Assembly: GCA_016871195.1 (NCBI GenBank)
Contig: VFZN01000006.1
Location: 1-64,000 of the forward strand
Reading direction: 5' to 3'
DNA: 64,000 nt
Origin: Acidobacteriota bacterium
GTDB taxonomy: Bacteria; Acidobacteriota; Vicinamibacteria; Vicinamibacterales; UBA2999
Position numbers and translations under genes: made by a program. Positions 51,888 through 62,852 of the stretch are shown here, piece by piece (positions within the stretch are counted from its first letter, which is position 1; each line of letters begins with the position of its first letter). The notes beneath the pieces are model-generated. The model worked only from the letters and a program-made list of their open reading frames with translations, was not told the DNA's origin and ran no database searches.

Positions 51888-52310
51888 ATGGCAAAGACCG
51901 AATCAGCGGCAGGCAAGGAATCGCGCAAGAAGAAGACGTTCAAGAAGCGCGGCGAAAAGCGCGTCGTGCATCACGGCTTCGTGCATGTGCAGGCGTCGTT
52001 CAACAACACGCTCATCACGATCACCGACGCCGACGGGGCGGTGGTGTCGTGGTCAAGCGCGGGGGCCATTGGCTTCAAGGGATCGCGCAAGGGCACGCCG
52101 TTCGCGGCCACCCAGGCGGCCCTGACGGCCACAAACACGGCCAAGACGTTCGGCATGCGCTCGTGCGATGTGCTGGTGAAAGGGCCGGGCTCAGGACGCG
52201 AATCGGCCATCCGGGCGCTGTCGACGGCGGGCCTCGACGTCAAGTCGATTCGCGACGTCACCCCGATTCCCCATAACGGATGCCGGCCGCCGAAGCGGCG
52301 GCGCGTGTAA
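51888..52310 (+). CDS. rpsK: 30S ribosomal protein S11
   Basis: '[50 protein letters not shown]', '[18 protein letters not shown]'. Confidence 0.98.
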   Translation: MAKTESAAGKESRKKKTFKKRGEKRVVHHGFVHVQASFNNTLITITDADGAVVSWSSAGAIGFKGSRKGTPFAATQAALTATNTAKTFGMRSCDVLVKGPGSGRESAIRALSTAGLDVKSIRDVTPIPHNGCRPPKRRRV

Positions 52311-52341
52311 CTTCTAGAACAGACGACAAGGATCGATATTC

Positions 52342-52965
52342 ATGGCTCGTTACAACGGACCTGCCTGCCGACTCTGCCGCCGCGAAGGCATGAAGCTCTA
52401 TCTCAAGGGCGAGCGGTGCTACACCGAGAAGTGCGCGATCGAAAAGCGCAACACGCCTCCGGGCCAGCACGGCCGGGCGCGCAAGGCCAAGATGGTGGGC
52501 TACGGCGTCCAGCTGCGCGAGAAGCAGAAGGTCAAGCGCATTTACGGCGTGCTGGAAGACCAGTTCCGCCGCTATTTCGAGCAGGCCGACCGCACGCGCG
52601 GTATTACGGGCGAGACTCTGCTCCAGTTGCTGGAGCGCCGCCTCGACAACGCCGTCTACCGTTTGGGCTTCGCCACGTCGCGTGCGCAGGGGCGCCAGCT
52701 CGTGCTGCACGGTCACTTCCTCGTGAACGGCAAGAAGGTCGACGTGCCGTCGTATTCGCTCAAGTCGGGCGATGTGGTGTCGGTGCGTGAATCGAGCCGC
52801 GAAAACACCTCGATCGTGCATGCGATGGACGAGGTCAAGGGTCGCGGGATTCCCGAGTGGCTCACCCTCGACGGCAGCGCCGGCAAGGTCATGGGCCTGC
52901 CGACGCGCGAGCAGATCAACCTGCCCGTGCAGGAACAGCTCATCGTCGAGTTGTACAGCAAGTAA
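52342..52965 (+). CDS. rpsD: 30S ribosomal protein S4 (Cys-rich zinc-binding N-terminus)
   Basis: '[44 protein letters not shown]', S4 domain '[43 protein letters not shown]'. Confidence 0.98.
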   Translation: MARYNGPACRLCRREGMKLYLKGERCYTEKCAIEKRNTPPGQHGRARKAKMVGYGVQLREKQKVKRIYGVLEDQFRRYFEQADRTRGITGETLLQLLERRLDNAVYRLGFATSRAQGRQLVLHGHFLVNGKKVDVPSYSLKSGDVVSVRESSRENTSIVHAMDEVKGRGIPEWLTLDGSAGKVMGLPTREQINLPVQEQLIVELYSK

Positions 52966-53014
52966 TGGGACAGGGCGGGGGCGGGGCTGGTGCTCCGGAC
53001 CTCCGCCGCCACGC

Positions 53015-53075
53015 CATCGGCCCGCAGCTTGGCAGACCTGCAGCGGGAGGCCGGTGGCCGATGACTGCAGGTCTG
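53015..53075 (+). promoter_or_regulatory. Interlocking alternative stems (switch or pseudoknot) between rpsD and rpoA
   Basis: CATCGGCC (53015-53022)/GGCCGATG (53056-53063) interleaved with CAGACCTGCAG (53033-53043)/CTGCAGGTCTG (53065-53075). Confidence 0.5.
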
Positions 53076-53115
53076 GAGGCCGGGCTGCCGGCCCGCATGG
53101 CGAAAGGACACGACA

Positions 53116-54087
<972 letters not shown>

Positions 54088-54105
54088 CCGGGTAGGGGAA
54101 CTGTC

Positions 54106-54720
54106 ATGCGTCACGGTAATGCACACCGGAAGCTCGGCCGGGTCTCCGAGCACCGCATCGCGCTGCTGCGCAATCAGGCCACGGCCCTGCTGCAGCACGA
54201 GCGGATTGAAACCACACTGCCGAAGGCCAAGGAACTGCGGCCCTTCGTCGAGCGCCTCATCACCATCGCCAAGCGCGGCGTCAAGGCGGCCGATCCCAAG
54301 GGCACGACCCTGTCGGCCCGTCGACTGGTCATGCGCGACGTCCACAACGAGGACGTGGTCGTGAAGCTGTTCGACGACCTGGCGCCCCGCTTCGCGGAGC
54401 GTCCCGGCGGCTACACACGCATCCTGAAGCTGGGGCATCGTCGCGGCGACGCTGCGGACATGGCCCAGATGGAACTCGTGGGCAGCGAGTTCGATCCGAA
54501 GAAGGCCGAAGCCGAACGCAAGGCGGCCGAGGACGCCGCCCAGGGTGGCGAGACGTCGGCACCCAAGAAGAGCGTTGGCGAACGCCTGCGTTCAGCAGCG
54601 GCGGCCCTCGGCGGTGGCAAGAAAGCCAAGGGCGATGCCGGGGCCAAGAGCAAGGCCTCGCGCCCGGCACGTGCGGCGGCCAAGAAGGCAACCACCCCGC
54701 GTAAGGCTGGCGGATCGTAA
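54106..54720 (+). CDS. rplQ: 50S ribosomal protein L17 with long Ala/Lys-rich C-terminal extension
   Basis: '[58 protein letters not shown]'. Confidence 0.96.
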   Translation: MRHGNAHRKLGRVSEHRIALLRNQATALLQHERIETTLPKAKELRPFVERLITIAKRGVKAADPKGTTLSARRLVMRDVHNEDVVVKLFDDLAPRFAERPGGYTRILKLGHRRGDAADMAQMELVGSEFDPKKAEAERKAAEDAAQGGETSAPKKSVGERLRSAAAALGGGKKAKGDAGAKSKASRPARAAAKKATTPRKAGGS

Positions 54721-54768
54721 CCAGTGCGGTATCGCCCTCTCTGGGGCGGCCCGACCAACTCTTCGCTG

Positions 54769-54800
54769 CAGGCGCCCATCCCCCGGGGGGTGGGCGCCTG
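54769..54800 (+). terminator. Hairpin terminator after rplQ
   Basis: CAGGCGCCCA...TGGGCGCCTG followed by TTGTCGTT. Confidence 0.75.
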
Positions 54801-54863
54801 TTGTCGTTCGCGGGTCCTGACAGGCCAGGGCCAGGGCGCCCATGCCATACTCGCCCTGAAGCG

Positions 54864-56870
54864 ATGCTCCCGATGCCGGCGTCTCAACGGGTAATGGACG
54901 CGCTGACTGCCTGTCGGACCCGCACTCCGCGCGTGGCGAGAGCGCTGGTGATCGGAGCCCTCAGTCTCGCTGTGGCCACTGCGGTGCCGGTGGCTCACGC
55001 AGGTGCGCAGGGCACTGCGTCGCCGTCTGCAACTGTGCCACCTGCTCAGGCACCAGGCCAGGGCCTGCCACCGAACCCTCAACCTCCCGCCCCCCCTCAG
55101 CCTCAGGAGCCAGGCGGGCAACCCATCTTCAGGGCCGGCGTTGACCTCGTCCGTGTGGATGTCTCGGTGACCGGTCGGCGCGACGATCCGGTGGTCGACC
55201 TCACGGCAGACGATTTCATGGTCACCGAAGATGACGTGGCACAGAAGGTCGAGTCGGCGCAGTTCATCCGGCTGGACGGGCAGCGCGCGGTCGACAACGG
55301 CGAGTCACTCGAGATTCGGGGGCCCTCCCAGGGCCTTGCCGAGGCGGCCAAGGACGACGTTCGGCTCTATGCGATTTTTCTCGACGACTACCACATCGAT
55401 CGCATTCCCTCGATCGTTGGACCACTCAAGGATGCGCTCAAGGATTTCATCAATCAGCTACAACCCACCGATCTTGTCGTGCTGATGGAGCCGCTCACGA
55501 CGCTTGACAGCCTGCGGTTCACGAGAGACAAGGCGCAACTCATGGCCGCCATCAACCAGTTTCAGGGCCGCCGTGGCGAACTCTTCCCCGTCAAGAGCGC
55601 CGTGGAAGAGGCGCAACTCACGCAGCGGAATGTCTTTGAGCTGAGGGCTGCCGTCACCCTGTCGGCCATGGAGGCACTGGCCACCAGGCTCGGGGGGCTG
55701 CGTGAGGGGCGCAAGTCCATCATCTTTGTTAGTCAGGGCCCGCCTGTCGGTATGCCGGGCAGTTTCAACTACCCGCGCCTCGATGCGGCGGTCGAGGCGG
55801 CGAATCGAGGAAACGTGACCGTGCATGTGCTCGATCCGCGGCCCCTCGGCATGGCTCCGTTCGGAGGTGCCGAGGTGCTGCGGCGGTTTGCGTCCGAGAC
55901 AGGCGGCCGGTCGATCGTCAACACGAATGACCTCGAGGCGGGCCTCAAGGACGTTGTCGCCGATGCCAGCGCGTACTACCTGCTGGGATACTCGCCCACC
56001 CGCCCCCGCAACGACGGGAAGTTTCACCGCATCAGTGTGAAGGTGCGTCGGTCGGGCGTGCGAGTGACCTCGCGTCGCGGCTACTGGGCACCGTCCGAAA
56101 AAGAGATGACCGCAGCGGCACCGCCTCCCGCGGATCCGCGACTGACCGGGGCACTGGCACAACTCATCGACCCTGACGAGGATCGGGCCGTCGTTCTCTG
56201 GGTTGGCACCGAATACCACAACCAGAATGAAGTGCTGACGCGCGTGACGTGGGACGCGACACTGCGCGGTCCTGACGCATCGGGAGCCCCGCCTGCGTCG
56301 GTCGAAGTTGAACCCATCACGCGGACCGGAGCCGCGCTGGCCCCTCTCCAGACGCTTGGCCCGAACGACACCTCGGCAACCGATCCTCCCGCTAGAATGG
56401 CTGAATTCCGGCTGCAGCCAGGGACACAGGCCCTGCGATTGACCGTGCGAGATGCTCAGGGCGCGACGATCGAGCGCTGGACACAGTCGCTGATCATTGC
56501 CAGGCCCGAATCCACCATCGTATTTCTCGGCACGCCGATGGTCTTCCGCACACGCACTGCCGCAGAGTTCCGGGCGCTGAGGACGCAGACGGCACCCACG
56601 CCCTCGGCCGGGCGTCGGTTCCGGCGAACGGATCGACTGCGTGTGGACGTGCCTCTCGGGCCTGCCGATGTGACAGCAGAGACCGTGGTGCGCCTCACCA
56701 ACAGTCAGGGACAGGTGCTCGCCACACTGCCGTCGACCAGAGACGGCGGTACCATTCGCATCGACCTGCCACTGTCGAGTCTTGCGCCCAGCACTTACAC
56801 CATCCGTGTGGAAGCGCGGGTAGACGACACCTCAGCGGTGCAAGTGGTGGCGTTTACGGTGTCTCAGTAA
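54864..56870 (+). CDS. VWFA-related (acidobacterial-type) secreted protein
   Basis: Signal peptide, Pro-rich linker, 'FRAGVDLVRVDVSVTGRRDDPVVDLTADDFMVTEDDVAQKVESAQFI', 'YYLLGYSPTRPRNDGKFHRISVKVRRSGVRVTSRRGYWAP'; start uncertain. Confidence 0.8.
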   Translation: MLPMPASQRVMDALTACRTRTPRVARALVIGALSLAVATAVPVAHAGAQGTASPSATVPPAQAPGQGLPPNPQPPAPPQPQEPGGQPIFRAGVDLVRVDVSVTGRRDDPVVDLTADDFMVTEDDVAQKVESAQFIRLDGQRAVDNGESLEIRGPSQGLAEAAKDDVRLYAIFLDDYHIDRIPSIVGPLKDALKDFINQLQPTDLVVLMEPLTTLDSLRFTRDKAQLMAAINQFQGRRGELFPVKSAVEEAQLTQRNVFELRAAVTLSAMEALATRLGGLREGRKSIIFVSQGPPVGMPGSFNYPRLDAAVEAANRGNVTVHVLDPRPLGMAPFGGAEVLRRFASETGGRSIVNTNDLEAGLKDVVADASAYYLLGYSPTRPRNDGKFHRISVKVRRSGVRVTSRRGYWAPSEKEMTAAAPPPADPRLTGALAQLIDPDEDRAVVLWVGTEYHNQNEVLTRVTWDATLRGPDASGAPPASVEVEPITRTGAALAPLQTLGPNDTSATDPPARMAEFRLQPGTQALRLTVRDAQGATIERWTQSLIIARPESTIVFLGTPMVFRTRTAAEFRALRTQTAPTPSAGRRFRRTDRLRVDVPLGPADVTAETVVRLTNSQGQVLATLPSTRDGGTIRIDLPLSSLAPSTYTIRVEARVDDTSAVQVVAFTVSQ

Positions 56871-56908
56871 GGTCGGGCCAGGGACCGTCACGAGCGGCGA
56901 CGTCTCCG

Positions 56909-58213
56909 CTATTCGTAACGCAGGGCGTCGATGGGGTCCATGCGCGAAGCGCGCCAGGCCGGCAGCATGCCGAAGAACACGCCGACGAAGGCCGAGAATC
57001 CCAGCCCGAGCGCGAAGGACCACCACGGCAGTGACACGGGGAACCCTGACGCGAGATTCACGAGGAGTCCGATGGCGCTGCCTGCCAGCACGCCGATGAT
57101 TCCACCAACACCAGTCAGCACCACCGCTTCAATCAGGAACTGCGTCAGGATTTCGACGTTGCGTGCGCCGATGGCCTTCCGAACCCCGATTTCACGAGTG
57201 CGCTCGGTGACGGAAATCGTCATGATGGCCATGACGCCGATGCCCCCGACCATGAGGGCCACCGAGGAAATGACTACGAGTGCCAGAAGCACGGCCTGAG
57301 AGATCTGGTCCCAGACCTTGAGCACGGCATCCTGCGTGACCAGGTCGAAGTCATTGGGCTTGTCGAGCGTCAGCCCGTGGCGGATGCGCATGATGGTTTC
57401 CACCTCGCGCATGGCCTCGTCCCTCGAGACATCTTCCCTGGGCACTACGGCGATCATCACCGCCTGGCCTCCAAATGGCCCACGCCGGACGCGTTCGTTG
57501 CCGAACTGCTTGCGGAAGGCGGTATAGGGAATGACGGCCATGTTGTCCTGGCCCATCGCAAAGCCGCCGGCGCTAGGGCGCTTGCCCATGACGCCCACGA
57601 CGGCATATTCGACGGCGCCGATGCGGATGCGCTTGCCCACAGGGTCAATACCGCGTCTGGCAAAGAGTGCCTCGTAGACATCGAAGCCAATGACGGCGAC
57701 ACGCCGCCGACGCTCGACTTCCTGTTCGGTGAACATGCGGCCGGCAAACATCTTGGCGAAGTTGACGTCGATGAAGCGGTCGCTGGTGCCCATGACGGCT
57801 GCCGGGCGGGTGCGTTCTCCGGCATAGAACAGCCGTTCGAAGGTCGGGCCGGGAGGCCCGGCCCCGAGCCATGTATCGACCAGGTCAATCGTCGTGGAGT
57901 TGCGTTCGATGGCCTGGCCGTCCTCGATGGTGAGCGACGGTCGACGAATGAGATCGAGAAAGGATGCCCCGGCCGAGAAGCTGACGGCACCGAAACGCTG
58001 GACGAAGATGGTGCGTGGGCCGAGGGCCGAAATGCTGTCGCGCAGCGAGGTGTCGAAACCGCGGATCAGCGACGTCATGCCGACGATCGAGGTGACCCCG
58101 ATGACGACCCCCAGCACTGTGAGGGCTGACCGCATCTTGTTGGTCCGCAGGGTCTCGAAGGCCATGCGTGCCGTTTCGCGGAACAGGCCGAGATAGCGCT
58201 CGAACAGGGCCAT
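56909..58213 (-). CDS. MacB-like ABC transporter permease (FtsX family)
   Basis: 'TNKMRSALTVLGVVIGVTSIVGMTSLIRG', 'MTISVTERTREIGVRKAIGARNVEILTQFLIEAVVLTGVGG'. Confidence 0.92.
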   Translation of the reverse strand: MALFERYLGLFRETARMAFETLRTNKMRSALTVLGVVIGVTSIVGMTSLIRGFDTSLRDSISALGPRTIFVQRFGAVSFSAGASFLDLIRRPSLTIEDGQAIERNSTTIDLVDTWLGAGPPGPTFERLFYAGERTRPAAVMGTSDRFIDVNFAKMFAGRMFTEQEVERRRRVAVIGFDVYEALFARRGIDPVGKRIRIGAVEYAVVGVMGKRPSAGGFAMGQDNMAVIPYTAFRKQFGNERVRRGPFGGQAVMIAVVPREDVSRDEAMREVETIMRIRHGLTLDKPNDFDLVTQDAVLKVWDQISQAVLLALVVISSVALMVGGIGVMAIMTISVTERTREIGVRKAIGARNVEILTQFLIEAVVLTGVGGIIGVLAGSAIGLLVNLASGFPVSLPWWSFALGLGFSAFVGVFFGMLPAWRASRMDPIDALRYE

Positions 58214-58214
58214 G

Positions 58215-59438
58215 TTATTCGCGCCTCAGCGCTTCAATCGGGTCGAGCGACGCGGCTCGGCGCGCCGGATACCAGCCGAAGAACAGTCCCACGAGGGCGG
58301 TGACGACCACGCCCAGGACGATGGACCATGTCTCCACGGCAGCCGGCACTGGCGTGAGCGAGGCAATCAGCGTGGCGAGCGCCCACCCGAGCGCCACGCC
58401 CACCACACCGCCGGTCAGCGAGAGGGTCACCGACTCGGTGAGCACCTGCGACATGATGTCGAGCCGCCTAGCGCCCAGGGCCTTGCGGAGACCGATCTCG
58501 CGGGTGCGCTCGCTGACCACCATCAGCATGATGTTCATGATGACAATGCCGCCCACGACCAGCGACAGTCCCACGATGCCGACCAGCAGCACGGCGATGC
58601 CTGCGGTGGCCTGCCTGAAGATGTCGAGCACCGAGTCTGATGCGACGATCCCGAAGTTGTCGGGAGCGCCAGGCTTCAGGCGGCGTTCGACGCGGAGGGC
58701 CACGCGGGCTTCGTCCTTGGCGCGGTCGACCAGCGAAGCGTCTCTGGGCCGCACCATCAGCTGCAGCGACTGGCGCGCGCCGAACAGCTTCTGGTAGGAG
58801 CCCAGGGGAATGACGACGAATTCGTCGAGGGAACTGCCGAACGACGAACCTTTCTTGGCCGAGACGCCCACCACGCGGAAGGGGACGCCTGCCACACGCA
58901 GGGTCTTATCGAGAGGGTCTGCGGCGCCGAAGAGGCGGTCGGCCACCTGCCACCCTATTAGTGCCACCGGTCGATTACGCTGAATTTCCACGGGGCTGAT
59001 CATGTGTCCGCGTTCGGCATCAAACGTCGTGAACTCGAGATACTGTTCCGTCACGCCCTGCACCTGAATCGACTCGAGTTCCTCAGTGCGGTAGGCGATG
59101 CTGGCGTTCTGCTGGGCCTGCGCCATGACCGCTGAGGCCGACAGCGAAAACCGTCGGATCGCTGTCGCATCGTCGAGGGTGACGTTGGGGTTGCTGCGCT
59201 GCCGTTCGAACTCATCCTCGTTCTGGGTGAACGCCGTGCGCTGCACCACGAAGGAGTCGGCGCCGAGGTCGGAGACAATCGCATCGGTGACCGCGCCGTT
59301 CACCCCGGTGATGAGAGCCACCACCGTGATGATCGACGAGACAGCGACGATGTTGCCGAGCAGCGTCAGCAGCGATCGCAGCTTGTTGGCCCAGATGGAG
59401 GCGAGGGCCAGTCGAACCGATTCGAGCAGGTGGGCCAT
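58215..59438 (-). CDS. MacB-like ABC transporter permease (FtsX family)
   Basis: 'ANKLRSLLTLLGNIVAVSSIITVVALI', 'MLMVVSERTREIGLRKALGARRLDIMSQVLTESVTLSLTGG'. Confidence 0.92.
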   Translation of the reverse strand: MAHLLESVRLALASIWANKLRSLLTLLGNIVAVSSIITVVALITGVNGAVTDAIVSDLGADSFVVQRTAFTQNEDEFERQRSNPNVTLDDATAIRRFSLSASAVMAQAQQNASIAYRTEELESIQVQGVTEQYLEFTTFDAERGHMISPVEIQRNRPVALIGWQVADRLFGAADPLDKTLRVAGVPFRVVGVSAKKGSSFGSSLDEFVVIPLGSYQKLFGARQSLQLMVRPRDASLVDRAKDEARVALRVERRLKPGAPDNFGIVASDSVLDIFRQATAGIAVLLVGIVGLSLVVGGIVIMNIMLMVVSERTREIGLRKALGARRLDIMSQVLTESVTLSLTGGVVGVALGWALATLIASLTPVPAAVETWSIVLGVVVTALVGLFFGWYPARRAASLDPIEALRRE

Positions 59439-59445
59439 GTGATGA

Positions 59446-60837
59446 CTAGCTGCCGACGCGGACGGTCACGCCACGGCCGCCGTCTGTCTGGCCCGGCACC
59501 TGGGCCGTGGTGACCAGGTCGCCCTCATAGAGGCCACGCACCGATTCGAATGGCCCGGTGATGACTTGGTCGCCTTCTGCCAGGCCGTTCAGCACTTCCA
59601 GATAGCGTTCGCCGGCGATGCCCAGTTTGACGGCGACAAAGGCGGCTTTCCCATCGCGGATGAGAAACACGCCTTCGGTTTCCTGGCGCGTCTGGCCCGG
59701 CTGCAGTTCGGTGGACACGACGGGGGCAGGGGGCGTGGCCGAGGGGCGCCCAAAGCGGAACCCGGTCTGGGCAGGCCGCAGTTCAGGAATGACTTTGCCA
59801 TCGGTGCCGTAGAGCAGTTCGCGTACCGTGAGCGCCTGGATGGGCACCGAGAGGGCTGCAGTCCGGGAGGCCGTCGAAATTTCGGCCGTACAGGTGAATC
59901 CCGGACGCACGTCGGGAATCTGTTCGTCGAGCGTGATGGTGACTTTGAAATTGGTGGCGGTGCGTTGCGTGGCCGCTGCGGCCGTGGCTTGGATGGGGCT
60001 GTTACCGATCTCCGTCACGGTGCCCGTGAACACGCGGTCGGGCATGGCATCAATGGTGACCTTGGCCTTCTGGCCAAGCGTCACGAGCGGAATGTCCGTT
60101 TCGTCGACTTCGACCTCGGCCTCGATGACCGACATGTCGGCGACGGTCATGAGCACGGTGCCGGCGTTGTTCATGGTGCCGACGACGACGTTTTCTCCTT
60201 CCTCGATATTGCGACGGGTGACAATGCCGTCGAAGGGCGCATCGAATCGCACCTGCGAGAGGGTGTGCCGGCTGCTCTGCAGCCCGGCTTCGGTCTGGCG
60301 CAGCTGGGTTTCGCGGTTCTTGATTTCCTGTTCGCGGGCCCGCAGGTCGCTCTCGCGGACCTCGACGTCGGCCTGGGCGCGTTCGAGGGCCTCACGCGTG
60401 GTGAGTCCGGAGGCGGACAGTTCCTGCTGGCGCTTGAGGGCCTGGCGTGCCAGTTCGAGATTGGCGCGCGCACTCTGCAGTCCCACACGAGACTGTTCGA
60501 GGGCCGTGCGTGAACCTGCGACCGCGGCTTCGTCACGGCGGACCGCCGCTTCGGCCACCACGGCGTCGATCTGGAGGAGAAACTGCCCGGCCTTGACGCG
60601 GTCGCCTTCCTTGACGCCGAGGCGCGTCACGCGGCCCATCGACTGGGCACTGACGTTGACCACCTTCTGCGGCTCGATCTTGCCGGAGGCTGAGACCAGC
60701 GCCTCGAGGTCGCGTCGCTGGATGGTTTCAGCCGTGACCGTGGTGCCGGTCTGTCGACCCTTCGAAAAATATGCGGCGACCGCTCCGCCACTGGCCAGCA
60801 GCACGATGACCACCCAGAACCACTTGTTCCGCAGCAC
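59446..60837 (-). CDS. Periplasmic membrane-fusion (HlyD/MacA-like) adaptor protein
   Basis: 'ALVSASGKIEPQKVVNVSAQSMGRVTRLGVKEGDRVKAGQFLLQID', coiled-coil region, 'VRFDAPFDGIVTRRNIEEGENVV'. Confidence 0.92.
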   Translation of the reverse strand: MLRNKWFWVVIVLLASGGAVAAYFSKGRQTGTTVTAETIQRRDLEALVSASGKIEPQKVVNVSAQSMGRVTRLGVKEGDRVKAGQFLLQIDAVVAEAAVRRDEAAVAGSRTALEQSRVGLQSARANLELARQALKRQQELSASGLTTREALERAQADVEVRESDLRAREQEIKNRETQLRQTEAGLQSSRHTLSQVRFDAPFDGIVTRRNIEEGENVVVGTMNNAGTVLMTVADMSVIEAEVEVDETDIPLVTLGQKAKVTIDAMPDRVFTGTVTEIGNSPIQATAAAATQRTATNFKVTITLDEQIPDVRPGFTCTAEISTASRTAALSVPIQALTVRELLYGTDGKVIPELRPAQTGFRFGRPSATPPAPVVSTELQPGQTRQETEGVFLIRDGKAAFVAVKLGIAGERYLEVLNGLAEGDQVITGPFESVRGLYEGDLVTTAQVPGQTDGGRGVTVRVGS

Positions 60838-60838
60838 G

Positions 60839-61525
60839 CTAAGACCCTCCTCGCATCACCATCACCACCGCCAGAACGGCGGCCACTCCCACGTAGAGGG
60901 CCAGCATCGGCCCTGCATACTGTCGTGCCGGCCGACCGGTGGCGGCGCTCAGCCCGAAGGCGAGCAGCGCACCCCACCAGAGGGCCACCATGTCGATAGA
61001 GCCGAACAGGCGAGCCGGCAGGCTGCCGTCCTCGATGCCAGGCAGGACCGTCGCCAGATTGGTCATGTTAGTGACCGATTCGCGAAGGAACATGAGCGGT
61101 GTGATCACGGCCTGCTGGATGCCCAGGACCAGCGACGCCTGCACTGACACCGACAGGGCGGCGACCCACGGTAGCGTGGCCTGCTGGAACCGTGCGGTCT
61201 GCGCCAGTCCGACCGCCACCAGCAGGGTCACCAGCGGCAGCAGCAGCAGGCGGGTGCCGGTCAGATAGCTGGTAAAGGGGGGCGTCTGTTGCAGCGTGGC
61301 GTATTGGGCGTCCGACACGCTGCCCACGAAGGCTTCGGTGATGCGCACGTGCTCATCGACGAGGGCCTGTCGTCCCACGGGCGTCGACAGCAGCCAGGCG
61401 GCGGGAAGCAGCCACAGGGCCATCACGAACAGCCACGGCGTCGCGACTCTGGGGTGCGTCACGGCGGTGGCCATGGTGTGTCGGGGGCGGAAGAGCACGC
61501 CTGTCAGCAGGTGGAAGAGTGGCAT
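60839..61525 (-). CDS. Yip1-like multi-spanning membrane protein
   Basis: Hydrophobic protein 'LLTGVLFRPRHTM...' with several TM segments. Confidence 0.5.
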   Translation of the reverse strand: MPLFHLLTGVLFRPRHTMATAVTHPRVATPWLFVMALWLLPAAWLLSTPVGRQALVDEHVRITEAFVGSVSDAQYATLQQTPPFTSYLTGTRLLLLPLVTLLVAVGLAQTARFQQATLPWVAALSVSVQASLVLGIQQAVITPLMFLRESVTNMTNLATVLPGIEDGSLPARLFGSIDMVALWWGALLAFGLSAATGRPARQYAGPMLALYVGVAAVLAVVMVMRGGS

Positions 61526-61616
61526 AAGACCCTACGCCTGTAAGACGAAGCCAGCGCGTGACGGGTTCCGTGGCGGGAACACCGCACGAAGACCGCTGCC
61601 CTCCCCCTGAAGTTCG

Positions 61617-62852
61617 GTGGAGGTTGTGCCGAGACGACGACGCAGCATGGCAAAGGCGTCCAGTTCACCGATGCAGGCGAACCCACCGGAGGTGGCGGAC
61701 AGCGGCGCGGCCGACCGTCTCGACATCACCTCGCACTCGACGGCAGTGACGGCTGTCGACCACATGCTCCAGCTGGCGCTGCGTCTCGGCGCAAGCGATG
61801 TGCACTGCGAGCCCGGCCCGGAGGGCCTGCGGGTGCGTTTCCGCATCGATGGCCGCCTGACCGCGGTGGGCACCCTGCCGCCAACCCTGCGCGACGGCGT
61901 TATCACGCGCCTCAAGGTGCTGGCACGACTCGACGTGGCAGAGCGGAGGCTGCCACAGGACGGTCGATTCACGGTGAGGCCTGACGGCAGTGGCGATGCC
62001 GCGTGTGACGTCCGCGCCTCGACGCTGCCCACGCTGCTTGGCGAGAAGGCCGTGCTTCGAGTGGTGGCTCGAACGTCACTGGTCCCCGATTTCGAGGCAC
62101 TCGGATTCGATGCGGTCAGTGCCAGTGCATTCCGTCAGCATCTGCAGCGCCCGTGGGGGCTGGTGCTGGTCACCGGTCCCACGGGCAGTGGCAAGACCAG
62201 TACGCTGTACGCCGCCCTGCACCTACTGGCCACGCCAGACCGGCACATCATCACCGTGGAAGATCCCGTCGAGCGTTCCCTCGCGGGTGTCACGCAGGTG
62301 GCTGTGCGCGACTCAATCGGCCTGGGGTTTGCCTCGGTGCTGCGCGCCAGTCTCCGACAGGACCCCGACATCATGCTGGTGGGTGAAATCCGCGATGCGG
62401 AGACGGCAGCTGTCGCGATGCAGGCGGCCCTGACCGGGCACCTGGTGCTTGCCACCCTGCATACCACGGACGCCCCTGGTGCGCCGGCGCGGCTGCTGGA
62501 CATGGGGGTGCCTCCTTTCCTCGTCGCCGGCTCGCTGTCTGTGGTGTGTGCCCAGCGGCTCGTGCGGCGCCGATGCCTGCAGTGCCCGCCGGGTCGCGAC
62601 GTGCGGTGCGGGGCCTGTCGCAGCACGGGATACCGCGGCCGCACGGGGCTGTTCGAGGTGATGACGATGTCCGACGCCCTGCGCGCGCTGGTGATGCAGC
62701 GCGCCTCGGCTCAAGAGCTGCGGAGTCAGGCGCTCGCCGAGGGCATGGTCTCGCTGAGGCAGGCCGGCGTTCGGCGGGTCACCGACGGGGTGACGTCGAT
62801 GGAAGAGGTGTGGCGGGAAACCGCCGATGACGGCGTGGTGCCCCATGCATGA
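61617..62852 (+). CDS. GspE/PulE/PilB-type secretion ATPase (short form)
   Basis: Walker A 'VTGPTGSGKTSTLYAAL', 'DPDIMLVGEIRDAETAAVAMQAALTGHLVLATLHT', 'CLQCPPGRDVRCGACRSTGYRGRTGLFEVM'; start likely 61647. Confidence 0.9.
   Translation: MEVVPRRRRSMAKASSSPMQANPPEVADSGAADRLDITSHSTAVTAVDHMLQLALRLGASDVHCEPGPEGLRVRFRIDGRLTAVGTLPPTLRDGVITRLKVLARLDVAERRLPQDGRFTVRPDGSGDAACDVRASTLPTLLGEKAVLRVVARTSLVPDFEALGFDAVSASAFRQHLQRPWGLVLVTGPTGSGKTSTLYAALHLLATPDRHIITVEDPVERSLAGVTQVAVRDSIGLGFASVLRASLRQDPDIMLVGEIRDAETAAVAMQAALTGHLVLATLHTTDAPGAPARLLDMGVPPFLVAGSLSVVCAQRLVRRRCLQCPPGRDVRCGACRSTGYRGRTGLFEVMTMSDALRALVMQRASAQELRSQALAEGMVSLRQAGVRRVTDGVTSMEEVWRETADDGVVPHA

Noticed and set aside
53015-53075. Calling the rpsD-rpoA element a definite H-type pseudoknot
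   Set aside because: Loop lengths (10, 12 and 1 nt with 8- and 11-bp stems) strain classical pseudoknot geometry; mutually exclusive hairpins are at least as likely.
59828-61147. 439-aa + strand ORF
   Set aside because: Antisense to the membrane-fusion protein gene; Ser/Arg-rich shadow ORF.
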